A stretch of DNA of 64,000 nt from Carya illinoinensis (Eukaryota; Streptophyta; Magnoliopsida; Fagales; Juglandaceae): the NCBI RefSeq assembly GCF_018687715.1, contig NC_056753.1:10219001-10283000 (forward strand), given 5' to 3'. The position numbers and the translations under genes were made by a program. The notes below the pieces were generated by a model. The model ran no database searches. It saw only the letters and a list, made by a program, of their open reading frames with translations, and was not told the origin of the DNA. Shown one piece after another: positions 1 through 11,164 of this stretch; positions within the stretch are counted from its first letter, which is position 1, and each line of letters opens with the position of its first letter.

Positions 1-133
1 AAGTATGTTTGATTGCTGACCGCTAATTCATATAAATAAATCCGCAAACATCCACCAACACCCCACCCCACCCACCCAACCAACCTAAAACAAATAAAAA
101 AGAATATAATAAATTAGTACCCTAACAGAGTAC

Positions 134-2609
134 CTGGGTTTTGACGTAATAGACTTCGGACAAGATCCACACAATCCGGATGTAGTTCTTCCAAAGTACC
201 TTGTGGAAATTGCAGCTCGGTTGATTTTAAAATGTTCTGAAAAAGCTGTAATACACAACTAATCAGAATAGGTATGAAATAGTACAGAAAACATATGCGA
301 TCATATTGCCAGCCCTCTTTTAGTTTTAATGGCTTGATCATGCATGGAAAATCTTATGATCCTTCATATAGTAATTCATCTTATAATAGTTCAGATAATT
401 TTTCTTGATACCTGCAAATGATTATTGCCATCAAATGGCGGCTTCCCAGTCACCAGCTGGAATAAAATGGCCCCAACACTCCATAAGTCAGCCTGCAGGC
501 AGCACCAATAGAATAAGAATAGAACGGCACACCTATCTACAAGAAGAAACAATGCGAATCAAATTTAAAATTGTGTCACCTTTGCATCATATTTCTGGTT
601 CTGAATAATTTCTGGAGCCATGTATAATGGCGAACCACATAGGGTATCAGCTAAGCCTGGGGGCATCAGGGACCTGCCAAATAAATAAGTCAATGAAACA
701 ACAGCATGCACAAAAAATTTGAAATATTATCCCCTTGCCTTATCTTTTGCATCATATTAATATTATTCCACATTATGTACGGAAACACTTAAGAAATTAC
801 TGAGGATTAAAAGGCTCATAATTAATAAGATAATCTCTTATACAATATAATTGTGATTAAGACTCAATAATTACCTAAGCATGTGCCTAACTCAATAAGT
901 TAATATTTCAGCAACAGATGACCTCAATAAACTTTGTTGAATCCATATAGGCAAGGCTAACATATTGTGACAAGTTTTTGTTGAGCTCTCTTATGTTAAT
1001 GATGACTTCTCTACTCTAGGAAATTTCAGAGATTAAAGTACCCCATAGGTTACAGCAGCATGTCTCAATTTAATGTAGAAATGCTCTTGGAATTGTTATA
1101 CTTATTATCAGAACAATTTTACCTTGCAAAACCAAAATCCCCAATCTTCAAAAGCAGAGTTGCTTCCCTAGTTGACAACAGCAAGTTCTGCAGATTTTAA
1201 AAGAAAAAATCAGGAAGACTTAAACCAATCACAAAAAAATACTATTTGTCGTCTCAATCCAGGCATAGAAGTTATAACCATTCCATCAAAATAAGAACTA
1301 TGCTTATGGATGTAACTTTGATTTACCAAAGTGACCTTCAGACATACTAATTATTAAGTGATAGTCACATTCAGTTCCTTCAAAGGTCCTGCCTTTGCTT
1401 TTACATAACTGAACACGCATAGCCAAAAAAAGGAATAGAAGGCAGCATGGAGCACAGGCGCTCCTCTAGTACTAATAAACCATATAACAGAAATCATATA
1501 TTTGTGAGAACTTCTCACACCCTAACCTGAAGTAGGATGACAAGCCAACAACGGCATAGCATTCTAATTTCTGACAAACAACATGGATAGTACAGAGGCA
1601 CTTATGGTTACCTGATCTAAATTTGACTTCAGCATCATATCAATCAAAGGAGGAGATGTTTGAGGAGAAACATAAATACCTGTGGTTTCAAATCACGGTG
1701 GATGAGGTGTTTTTCATGAAGTATTTGCAACCCTGCGGCTGCACAGGAAAATCCAGACTGAAAAATTAAAGGTCCAAATTTTATAATTTTATTTTCGGTT
1801 ACGACTGCAACAAAGAGAACCCGCGGGAAATAAAATGAAGTAGGCTATTGAGAATCAGCACTTTGGAAGATACCCACTAGCCTAATCATTAATGAAAGTG
1901 ATTTAATTGCCTTTACACAGTCCACAGCAAGGCATAAGACTGAGCCGAGCATATACCCAATTATCTAACCACTAAAAAATTTACCTTTGTCTAATTGAAC
2001 AGTCAAGAGGAAAAACAAAAGATGACATCTGTAAGGTCAGGCACATACCCAATTGGGTGATCACTAAAAAAAATAAATCGGTTATAATCCAAGAAATCAA
2101 AAAGTAAAATTACGGTTGATCATATATACCCAATTGCCTCATGAAGTGCCTTGCAACTGCCTCGGAGACTTTACCGTGGCGTTGAATGTAGGCTGCTAGG
2201 TCACCGCCATCACAATACTCCAAAACAAGGTATATTTTATCCTCAGTCTGCAAACCCCCCAAGAAACACCAAACATAATCCACGTATAATTATATTATCA
2301 TCAAAACAAAAAACAACGTCTAATGCAGAAGAGAACCAAGAAAGTAACAACGGTTTGTACCTCGATGGCGTCGAAAAGGCGAATAATGTTTGGGTTATTA
2401 ATGGTGCTGAGAATGGAAATCTCTTTCAGTAAATTCTCCCTGACTTTTGGGATAAGCTGCGTCCTGTCTATCTCTTTGACAGCGACCTCTGCACCCGAGT
2501 AGCGGTGCTTGGACCTCCAGACGACGGCGAAGGAACCCCATCCGATTCTCGGTCCAAGTATATAGTCCCCGACCACCCGGCACCCGTGGTTGAGGTCTCC
2601 AAGATCCAT
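134..2609 (-). CDS. ATG1: ATG1-like autophagy serine/threonine kinase, 5' part (7 exons, continues off the left edge)
   Basis: ATG1/ULK kinases start autophagosome formation in complex with ATG13; this is the catalytic N-terminus. Reading the minus strand, seven GT..AG exons join in frame: 2609-2361, 2247-2130, 1738-1680, 1187-1123, 673-580, 492-412 and 245-134, giving about 259 codons. Visible kinase landmarks are the glycine loop ([10 protein letters not shown], residues 22-31), AVKEID with Lys45, the alpha-C Glu63 (LLKEISIL), HRDLKPQN (136-143), DFG (159-161), the activation segment [12 protein letters not shown] (174-185) and [22 protein letters not shown]. The sequence ends in the kinase C-lobe at [10 protein letters not shown]; the rest of the kinase domain and the C-terminal ATG13-binding region lie outside the window. 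The start is the only ATG in the kinase frame ahead of the [11 protein letters not shown] block. One oddity is Trp24 in the glycine loop. The assignment to ATG1 is strong; a/b/c subtype is not resolved. Confidence 0.93.
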
Positions 2610-3170
2610 GTCTTGTTCTAGAAGAAAACGAAGCCAGTGGACGACCTCAACAGGGTCTTCCCGTTCTCGTTTAATTGTGGGATATCCAGCGATCAGGTGG
2701 TTTTGTCTTTGAGGGTTTTGAGGTGTTGGGGATGAGGAATATCATTTGAGTTGAAGAGGTTTTTGGTACTACGTTGTTGGAAAGGGATGCGTATTTTGTG
2801 TGGAAACGACGCCGATGTTGTTTGCAGGCTGAAGCGACACTCTTTTTCTGGAGAAAGGAAAGAGAGAGAATTGAGTTGCTGACTGCTGAGTGGACGGATA
2901 GCTTATCCTTCGTCAGCAGACAGGTTTTTCCCAAAAAATAATAGTTTGTTTATGAATATATTTATATGCAAAATTCTCTATACCAACAATTTTTTTCTTA
3001 GTTGATGCATGGATGATGGAAAACTAATTTGCATTAATGATTAGTATAGTTTTAGGGTGTGTAAAGTTATAAATATCTTGTATTTTTAATAAAAAAAATA
3101 GATAAATTTGAGACTCACATGAAAATACCTTACTTTTTATTGATGATGTAAAGGGATTTTTTTCTTCAAG
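2610..3170 (-). promoter_or_regulatory. 5' UTR and likely promoter of the ATG1-like gene
   Basis: About 560 bases separate the ATG of the kinase from the first transposon. On the minus strand a good TATA box (TATAAATA) lies at 2966-2959, which would place transcription start near 2930 and give a leader of roughly 320 nt that is purine/pyrimidine-biased. The TATA assignment is inferred from motif and distance only. Nothing coding is seen here. Confidence 0.45.
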
Positions 3171-3849
3171 CCGAAAGTTCAGAAGACAAGCTCAAATATA
3201 GAGAGCTAGCCTGACTGAACGGGCTCCCATTAAGGACCCCCAGCCTCAAAGTTGAGGTCGACTCATGGCTATAATTATGCGAGAAATCCCAAAATACAAG
3301 GAAGGAGGGGAAACGTTGCCCCGACACTCCCTTACAACGACTAGCCTTGGAAAACCTGTATAGGTAGGTGGGTGGGAAAAGTTAGGAGCCATTGATCTTC
3401 TAACAGCAAGTCAGGAGGAGCTTGACGGCATGCACCTACAGGATAAAAATGACAGGAAACCACGCCGCATTAATTGCGCCACCCTAGGAGCCACACTGCA
3501 TTAAAGTATTCTGACTAAAGGAACAGTTGAGAGGACATATATCCCCAACATAAGATATGGGCGATCCCCTCCAAAAACCTAGTATAAAAGCCAATCTCCA
3601 GGTAAGAAAAACTCTCTTTGATTCCTCTATACTCTTGCACAAACTACTAAGATGATACTAACTTAAGCATCAGAGACTTCCTTGACTCTACCAAGGCCTC
3701 GACTCTCTATGTTTTCTTCAAGTGTGCAGGTAAAAAACCGAAGACCAGAGTAGCTGGAACCTGGCCCAAAAGCGTACGAAACATGACGTTAACAGTGGTG
3801 CTGTATGTGGGATCGTTATAGACTTCGTGTGTCTTTTGTATGCCTATGA

Positions 3850-4340
3850 CAATCTATTCTTAGACGACTCGGGGACAATAAGTGACATCAACAAACATAG
3901 AAGCAAGACTCAAGGCAAACAAATAGCTGGTAGGGATGCTAACTATCGAGGTGAAGATTCTCTGGAAGGAGAACAAGACACTCAAAGGAGCCACTAAATA
4001 GCTGGAGATCGATATAGAGCCAAGCAACATCGAGTATGTAGGCTCCAAGAACGCTAAAGGGGGAGGCAACGTGGAGAAAGAAAGGAAAAACATGTAGAAC
4101 GAGTTGCGTAACCTCAAAGAGAAATATGAGGAAATGGCAAAAAATATGGACATGTTGTCGTCAGTAAACCAATTACTCACCAGTACGGGCTTGCCCTATA
4201 GTGAAGAGATGATAGTTGTACTCCTACCACCGAAGTTTTGAGTTCCCCTTATAGAGATATATGATGGAACTAAAGACCCCCTCGAGCACCTTGACCACGC
4301 CCTCCCACCTCTACCTGAGCGCACCCTGGCAAATGGCTAG
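3850..4340 (+). pseudogene. Tat-like gag remnant
   Basis: Reading plus-strand frames around 4180-4300 gives a block like TGLPYSEEMIVVLLPPKF, a stop, then EIYDGTKDPLEHLDHAL, the typical N-terminal part of Tat gag. A similar block, with YDGLIDPIEQLE, recurs in the second element at 46.65 kb. Several stops interrupt it and the rest of gag and the protease appear deleted, since reverse-transcriptase leader sequence begins at about 4.37 kb. Confidence 0.65.
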
Positions 4341-4367
4341 ATCCAGGACAAGCAAGCGCTTAGGAAG

Positions 4368-6030
4368 GTGGAGCCAAATGAGCCGCTGGAGTTGGTCCCT
4401 CTGGACCCGAGCTGCCTGAAAGCTGCCGCCATCGGCATCCCATGCAATAGCTCCTTATGGAGCACCAGGATGGCCTGGAGTCGTGAGGACATGCCTAAGA
4501 TTGGCCCCTACGTCATGTTGCATCACTTAAGTGTGGACCTAAAGGCTAAGGGGGGTAAGGCAGAAATTTTGAAACTTCAGAGCCGAGAAGAATGCCACCA
4601 TTGCAACAGAAGTTGACTAGTTACTGGTAGCAGGTTTTATAAGAGAGGCCCGTTACCCGGACAAGTTGTCCAACGTGGTGTTGATGAAGAAGCAAAATGG
4701 TAAGTGGAAGATGTGTGTTGACTTCACCGACCTGAATAAGGCTTGCCTAAATAATAGCTTTTGGTTACCCCTCATCAACCTAAATGTTGACTCCACGACA
4801 GGTCATCGTATGCTGAGTTTCATGGATGCCTATTTTAGGTACAACTAAATCTGCATGAACCTAGATGACGAAGAGAAGACATCGTTCATCACCGACCGAG
4901 GGCTATACTACAACCTAGCCATGCCGATTGGGCTAAAGAACGCAGGGGCCACCTACCAGCAGCTGGTTAACTACATGTTCAAAAAATAGATCAGGAGAAA
5001 CATAGAGGTCTACATAAACAATTTGTTGGTCAAGAGTGGAACTCTCGAGCAGCACCTAGATGACCTTCGTGAAACCTTTGCAGTGTTGAGATGGTACCAT
5101 ATGAAGTTGAATCATGTGATGTTTGCTTTTGGTGTAGGCTCCAAGAAATTCTTGGGCTTCATGGTGTCGGAACAATTAATAGATGCCAACCTGGAGAAAG
5201 TGGAAGCTATACCCAACATGCCCTCCCTTTGGAGTATAAACGAAGTACAAAACCTCACATGTCGAGTAGCAGACCTTTTCCTGTTTGTGTCAACATCCAT
5301 CGACAAGTGCCTTCCTTTTTTCAAAGTGATGTGGAAGGCCCAAACATGGGATGGAGAGTGCAACCAAGAGTTCAATGCCCTTAAGAAGTACCTCACCAGC
5401 CCTTTGTTGCTCAGCCAGCCCAGGTGTAGAGAAGTTCTGGTCTTTTACTTATCAGTCTGCCTGTAGTTAGCCTCCTCGACCTTGGTACAAGATGAAGATG
5501 TGGTCCAGAGACCTGTGTACTACACCAACCGAGCCTACCAAGGAGCAGAGGCCAGATACTCGTACATAGAGCAACTTGCCTTTGCCTTGGTGGTAACCAC
5601 TCATAAGTTCTACCCATATTTTCAAGCTCACCCAATAAAGGTCCTCATCGAGACCCTCCTGAAGAAGATCCTGCAAAGACCAAATGCCTTAGGCTGCCTC
5701 ACAAACTGTGTCGTGGAGTTGAGTGGATTCGACATCGAGTTTGTACCACAAAATTCGAGCAAAGGGCAAGTGTTGGCAAATTTTGTAGCATAATTCACTG
5801 ACTTCCTGGAGGTGGTTGAACATGGACCTCCCTTAAAACCCTGACAAGTGTTTGTCGACGACTCATCTTGTCGAGTTGGAGGGGGGGTCAGGATGCATAT
5901 TGTTACAAACAAAGGTGAAGAACATGATTACGCTATTAAGCTGGCATTCAAAACTACGAACAATGAGGCGGAGTATGAGGCATTGTTCTTTGGCCTAACG
6001 ATTGCCTTTGGATATTGAGGAAGTAGAGGC
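4368..6030 (+). pseudogene. Tat-like reverse transcriptase, RNase H and second RNase H remnants
   Basis: The translated blocks follow standard pol order: AWSREDMPKIGP (4470), GFIREARYPDKLSNVVLMKK (4633), CVDFTDLNKAC (4710), FMDAYFRYN then a stop (4820), EKTSFITDRGLYYN, GLKNAGATYQQLVNYMF, a stop, then IEVYINNLLVKS (5005). The usual YVDD catalytic pair reads as two asparagines, so the enzyme would be dead even without the stops. RNase H follows at 5.48-5.79 kb and the extra RNase H (VFVDDSSC..TNNEAEYEAL) at 5.85-6.0 kb. The frame changes several times. No chance of function. Confidence 0.8.
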
Positions 6031-6382
6031 ATGAGTTGACTCCTAGATGATGGTTAGCCAAGTAGGGGGAATTCACAGCAAAGAGCAAAAAATAGAAAAA
6101 GTATTTAACACTAACAAAGGCCGAGTGCACCCACTTCAGATACTTTCAGATTTAGCAAGTTTCAAGGGTCGAGAATTAGAAGGTAGACAAGTTAGCTTAA
6201 GCAGCGCTCGGGCAAGAAAATTCTCCCTTACTAGAGCGAATAGTAATGAAGACCATCGAGATACCTGTGTGGGGATTGAGGTCATAGAAGTCAAACTGGG
6301 AGCCCCAGAGCGGGCATTGGATATTATCAAATACGTAGATGCCAACGAGGTACTCGGCAATAGGTAGGAAGTTAGGAAGATC

Positions 6383-7505
6383 TTGAACATAGCAGTGTGT
6401 TACACTATAGCTAATGGCTTCCTGTATCGAAAGGGATACTCCACACCACGCCTGAGGTGCATCTCATTTGAAAAAGCCCAATATGTGCTTGTAGAAGTAC
6501 ATGAGAGAATCTGTGGTGACCACTTAAGAGGGAAGGTGCTGGTAGGCAAAGTGATGAGGGTGGGGTACTACTAGCCGTGCGCCCTTTAGGATGCCAAGGA
6601 GTACGTGCGAAAGTGCAAGAAATGTCAAGAGTACTTCAAAGTGTCCCATCACCCGCCGGAAGAACTGACTGTGATCACTTGGCCATGGCTCTTTCCCCAA
6701 TGAGGAATTGACCTAGTTGGCCCCCTCCCTCCAAGTAAAGGAGAAGTAAAATTTGTAGTGATGACAGTAGATTATTTCACCAAGTGAGTAGAGGCCAAGG
6801 CATTGGCAACAATCACGACGAGCAACATCACTCGTTTTCTGTGGAGGATAGTCATCTATAGATTTGGCATCCCCTGCATCATCATATTAGATAATAGGAG
6901 GCAATTTGACTCTAACCACTACTGAGATTGGTGCCAGAAACTGGGGATCAAATTCTGCTATTCATCCTGAGACATCCCTAGTCCAATGGGCAAGTGGAGG
7001 TGACCAACAAGACACTAATGAAAATATTCAAGAAGAAACTTAGTGACAGGAAGGGTAATTGGGTGAAGGAACTCCTTGGAGGACCCTGATGAGAGAGACT
7101 CCCTTCACCCTCACTTACGGCCATGACACAATGTTGCTGGTTGAACTCGAGATCCCCACCTACAAGGTGCAACAATTCAAGTAAGACTCCAATAACAAGT
7201 GACTAGAAGAGAAGCTTGACTTGCTAGAAGAGGTTAGGTTTGAAGCGAAAGTGAGAACAACTATCAACAAGAGGAGGGCAGAGCGATCTTGCTAGCAGGT
7301 ATGCCCAAGGGCATTCAAGGTCTAGGACCTCGTGCTGAAGCAGTTGGGAATAACTACTCGAGGCGAAGGGAAGCTGGGACCCCAGTGGAAAGGCCCCTGC
7401 GTGGTCACTGCCAATAACCACCCGAGTTCCTACTAGCTTCGAGACTAACAAGGGAAAAAATTGCTACACCCATGGAATGTCAAGCACCTAAGGAAGTTTT
7501 ATTGC
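6383..7505 (+). pseudogene. Tat-like integrase remnant
   Basis: From 6.38 kb a zinc-finger-like block (CGDHLRGK..VRKCKKCQEY) is followed by the integrase core: GIDLVGPLPPSKGEVKFVVM and VDYFTK (6.70-6.78 kb), then YRFGIPCIIILDN (6.86 kb, where a GTQF-like block normally follows) and a C-terminal stretch ending near ATPMECQAPKEV. At least eight in-frame stops break it. It ends about where the short ATCTCCATCAA-type repeats of the 3' region begin. Confidence 0.7.
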
Positions 7506-7599
7506 TAAAAGTTTTATGATTTTTAATTTACATTGCCATGTCGACAACACAAATTCTATTAATGAAAGTGTGACTTTTCAGGAATAAAATGTGTAAACT

Positions 7600-7885
7600 C
7601 CCTATCGCCAACAACATAATCTCCACCAACATTATCTCCATCAAGGTAATCTCAACCAACGTAAATCTCCATCAGCGAAATCTCCAATAGCTACTTACCT
7701 CTCTACAAGGGACCAAATGGATGAGTTACACCAAAGACTGCTTTATCCCTCTCGTGGCAAAGTGCATATAGCCCTCGACTGCTCGACATCAACGTAATGT
7801 CCATCAATGTTATCTCCATCAATGTAATCTCCATCAATGTAAATCTCCACCAGCGAAATTTCCAACAACTTACCCCAACCTCTGC
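7600..7885 (+). repeat. Two arrays of a short ATCTCCATCAAYGTA-type repeat
   Basis: Units close to ATCTCCATCAATGTA recur at 7618-7690 and again at 7785-7860. Both arrays end in the same motif (AGCGAAATCTCCAA then AGCGAAATTTCCAA), so a block of about 180 bp was duplicated. It lies 3' of the integrase remnant, where this clade carries its untranslated region or 3' LTR. Confidence 0.65.
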
Positions 7886-8229
7886 CAAGATGAAGAGTGA
7901 GATGAGCTGTCAGCCTGACTTAACACTTACCTTCTCTGCGGTGCCAATGGGTGGGAGCCAGTTTAGTCACAAATTGCTCGACACTTACCTCCCCATAAGA
8001 GTGGATAAGTGGGTTGGCGGGCGGGTAGGTGGCTCAACCTCCTCGTGTGGAAGAGTAGGTCCAGCATCTCGGCTATCCGAACAACTTATCCTGCCCCTTT
8101 CACAGCGAAGTGCAATTGTGATGCGGCGTGGTGTGAAGGGAGTACATGTGGAGCATACTCCATGTAGTGCAACGACGCACCATGTGACAAAGGATATTGA
8201 CGTTAAGTTATGCATGCATATAGTGTAAC

Positions 8230-9366
8230 AACAGCTTGTAATACATGCTCATTTTTTCTTCTTTAATTACGAGCTTCGATTTACGTGCCGTACTTTGATG
8301 GTGTGTTTTAAAAAATATCAAGCGGATTTTAAAGCGAGTTCAATATTTTAAAACTTACGAATATTTTAAATATTCTGAAAATATTTATATATGATATTTC
8401 TAGTGTTATTGGACTAAACTTGTTTTTAAATAACACAATTATATTATTTTTGAAGAGCTCCAAAAATATTATAATTGTGAAAAATTATTTAAATTAAATA
8501 TTTTAGTCATTTAAGAATATTACGAGATTTAAATTTATATTGAAAACTCTAAATCAATTTAAATGGTATCATTCCCTTCGAGTTATTAACGAGATTTCAT
8601 CATTTCAATTAATGATGAAGAAATATTAGTTTATAAAATAATATTTTATCTTAATTCCTCTCAGTGTTTTATTTTAAATAAAACACTTACTTGTTTCAAA
8701 TCAGTATTTAAACTCACTGTTAGATTATTTTAAAGATCTCAAAACTAATGGTCTGGATTAAATACCCAAGCCCCTATCTTTTTCCCTCACTTTTCTCTTT
8801 TCCTCTCTCTCTTCTCTCCTCTCATTCTCTCCCAACCGACGGAAACAACTCCCCCCTTCACCCGTGCTCGTCCAGCCCAGCCCCTTGCCGCCGTGCTCAG
8901 CCTCACCGCGCCACCACCACAGCTCCATCACTCCACCGGTGACTCCCCTCACGCTGGTAAGCCCCACGTACCCTCTCTCTTCTCCCATGGTATCCCTACC
9001 CGAAATTTGTGAAAACCCACTCCTCTCATCCACATCGTCGTACACAGTAACCATGGTCTCACCACCAGTCACGACAGCCATGGTCTCACATTCTCTCTCT
9101 CTCTCTCCTCTCCTAGAGCAACTTGACCGAAAATGGCTTTCAAACCCATTTCTCTCCTTGTGATGCCGTGCGTGGCTAGCTGGGCCACCAAGCACCACCG
9201 CCGTGATCCCGAGCCACCAATGAACTATTAGCACCTCCTCACCTCTCCCATGAGCCTCTCTCTCTCTGTGTACCCAAAATGGGTCTCCTACATGGTTTTA
9301 CCCCCCACCAATGGTTCTAGTGTCGCCATGCTCCACCTCCCCTACCACCAAGATCTAATTTTGCAA
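8230..9366 (+). repeat. Non-coding stretch, possible LTR remnant
   Basis: An AT-rich half (8.23-8.75 kb) is followed by a CT-rich and then CCG/CCACC-rich half (8.77-9.35 kb). The order AT-rich, polypyrimidine, GC-rich resembles the Del-type LTRs at 17.4 and 41.8 kb, but I see no clear shared sequence. The open frames here run through CT repeats and are not believed to be genes. Confidence 0.3.
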
Positions 9367-10258
9367 AACTAGTTCCAAGTTAGTTTGGTTTCGGTTTTGC
9401 TTTCTCTTACATCGGATTGGACTGGTATATATATATATTTATTATATATAAAAAACCTCTATATGATTTTTTTATATTATATTATATGCTAAATTGCTGA
9501 TTAATATAACATGAAATTTTAAAATCTTATTACTCATGTATAATAATAATCTATTAACATAAAATTAATATAATATTTGATATAACATATAAATTTTAAT
9601 TTTATAACATAAAATATTAATCTTAAACATGAACATCAATATTAAGTTATTAATATAAACCTACGATTGACATGTGTGTATATTATATCAATGATAAATA
9701 AATTTTATCACATAATAAATTATAATGCATATTCTTTTTTGTAAATATATTTGTACACATTTGATCATATACACTTGTAGAATGAGTGTATAGTGTAACT
9801 TATATAAAGTATAGTAGTATAGTTAAATTCAATACTATACTAGCATGTATTAATTAATATAATTATTATAAAATAATATATGTATATTACAATATAAATA
9901 GACTAATAGTTTTAATATATGTAACCATCATATTATCATTAACATATATAATAATAAGATTCTTGTAAATAATCTACTTATAGCATAATAGCTTCATTAT
10001 AATTCTTATTTTATGTTGCATATCATTTTTATATCTAGATAATTTTTTTTAATTTATCTGTTGTTCCAAGCTTGACTTATTAAGTGCCCGACCTTGCTAG
10101 TACATTGGAGAAATTGGTAAAATCGAATCAAGTAGACCGGTAAAATCGATAGTACCGGTTTCGATGATGAATTGTTCTAAAATCGGTTCGTCAATTTTTA
10201 AAATCAGTATATACCGATTCGTTTATAAAATATATCTAAAACCGAATCGAACTAGATC
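9367..10258. mobile_element. AT-rich non-autonomous element with inverted ends
   Basis: The left end (AACTAGTTCCAAGTTAGTTT) and the right end, read in reverse complement (AACTAGTTCGATTCGGTTTT), are similar, and the interior is almost pure AT with no gene. A related copy lies at 56.13-56.93 kb; long stretches such as ATATGCTAAATT, GATTAATATAAC and TTGTTCCAAGCTTGACTT match with small changes. The hAT-like classification is a guess from end structure; no TSD was established. Confidence 0.55.
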
Positions 10259-10394
10259 ATTTACACTCTTTCTTACATCACTATTGCAGTTAGTCGACGA
10301 AGAAAGACTTGGGTTTAAAGCCTTAAAGGCAGTTGTTCCAATGTGATAGCACAAAGTTATCTAAAAATTAATTGGCGGAACCTCTTCCAGCTAT

Positions 10395-10445
10395 CACTAC
10401 AACAAAAAACACTTTTTGGGACGAAAATTTTCGTCCCAAAATATA
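10395..10445 (+). repeat. Left terminal inverted repeat of the CACTA element with a perfect palindrome
   Basis: The 17-bp TIR is followed at 10414-10441 by a perfect 28-bp palindrome with half-site TTTTGGGACGAAAA. The right end has related but imperfect GGGACGA..TCGTCCC repeats (28268-28301). Such hairpins near the ends are common in plant transposons with this TIR. Confidence 0.85.
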
Positions 10446-10559
10446 TAGATTTCGTTCCGAAAGATTTTTTGGGATGAAAAAATTTCGTCCCAAGGTCGTC
10501 CCAACATCACTGTCCCAGAAGATATATTGGGACGAAAATCACAATTTCATCCCAAAATA

Positions 10560-10945
10560 TATCTTTTGGAACGATTTTGAAATTGACCGTTCGATACCAT
10601 TCGAACGATGAATTTTTTTGTCATGGTTAAAATTCGTTCCAGAATACCGTTCGAATACTTCTCATATACCGTTCGAACATTAACGTTTCTTTTGAACGGT
10701 TATCAAGATACGTTCAAACGATCAATAGAAATACGTTCGAAAGTTAAATGAGCCGATCGAACAGTAGAAGAGATAGAACGGTGATGATCAACGTTCGAAC
10801 GATATGGTAATGTCCTGCGTTTGAACGTTTTTTTGAGCATCTGGTATCGTTCGAACAGTTTGCGCATTGTTGTTTGAACGGTACATTATCGTTTAAACGG
10901 CATGCCCATTAATGTTCGAACGTGACTTGGTCATTCGAACGGATA
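10560..10945. repeat. Left subterminal array of CGTTCGAACG-type motifs
   Basis: About 16-18 copies of a motif close to ACCGTTCGAACG, in both orientations and with one or two mismatches, are spread at intervals of 15-40 bp. In En/Spm the subterminal repeats are the binding sites of the element-encoded TNPA protein; the same role is inferred here. Confidence 0.75.
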
Positions 10946-11164
10946 TTATTTTTATTAAAACCAATAATTATAAAAAAACTAAATAGACATCCATATTATT
11001 TGAAAAACATAAATTAGGAACTGTTTAATTACTCACAAAAGTTTTATAATAAGTGAGAAGAAATAACCATAAAACTAGCATTGTTCATACATAATTAGAT
11101 AATGTCATAAGCTAGACGTAAAAAACCATCAGTTAGTTGGAGGCCTGTACTATTGCATAAGCTG

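Larger units (their letters stand above)
3170..8230 (+). mobile_element. Degenerate Ty3/gypsy Tat-like LTR retrotransposon
   Basis: A plus-strand element holds, in order, a leader with a primer-site-like block (3791-3812), gag remnants, reverse transcriptase, RNase H, a second RNase H typical of the Tat clade, and integrase. All are broken by stops and frameshifts. The Tat placement rests on the block DYAIKLAFKTTNNEAEYEAL near 5.95 kb, the archaeal-type extra RNase H of this clade, and on the gag block LPYSEEM..PPKF..YDGTKDPLEHL near 4.2 kb. The outer borders and the LTRs could not be fixed: I found no clear direct repeat between 3.2-3.8 kb and 7.5-8.2 kb. An old, inactive copy. Confidence 0.8.

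Noticed and set aside
2671..2934. 87-codon minus-strand frame upstream of the kinase
   Set aside because: It falls in the predicted 5' UTR, ends before the kinase start, and shows no domain; at most an upstream ORF.
7600..7885. Possible CRISPR-like array
   Set aside because: The units are adjacent tandem repeats without unique spacers, in a plant nuclear retrotransposon.
7797..8228. 143-codon plus-strand frame
   Set aside because: It starts within the ATCTCCATCAA repeat and shows no family features; likely a chance frame in a retrotransposon 3' region.
8758..9234. Open frames on both strands at 8.75-9.23 kb
   Set aside because: CT- and CCACC-rich low-complexity sequence; no domain, no conserved start, and both strands open at once.
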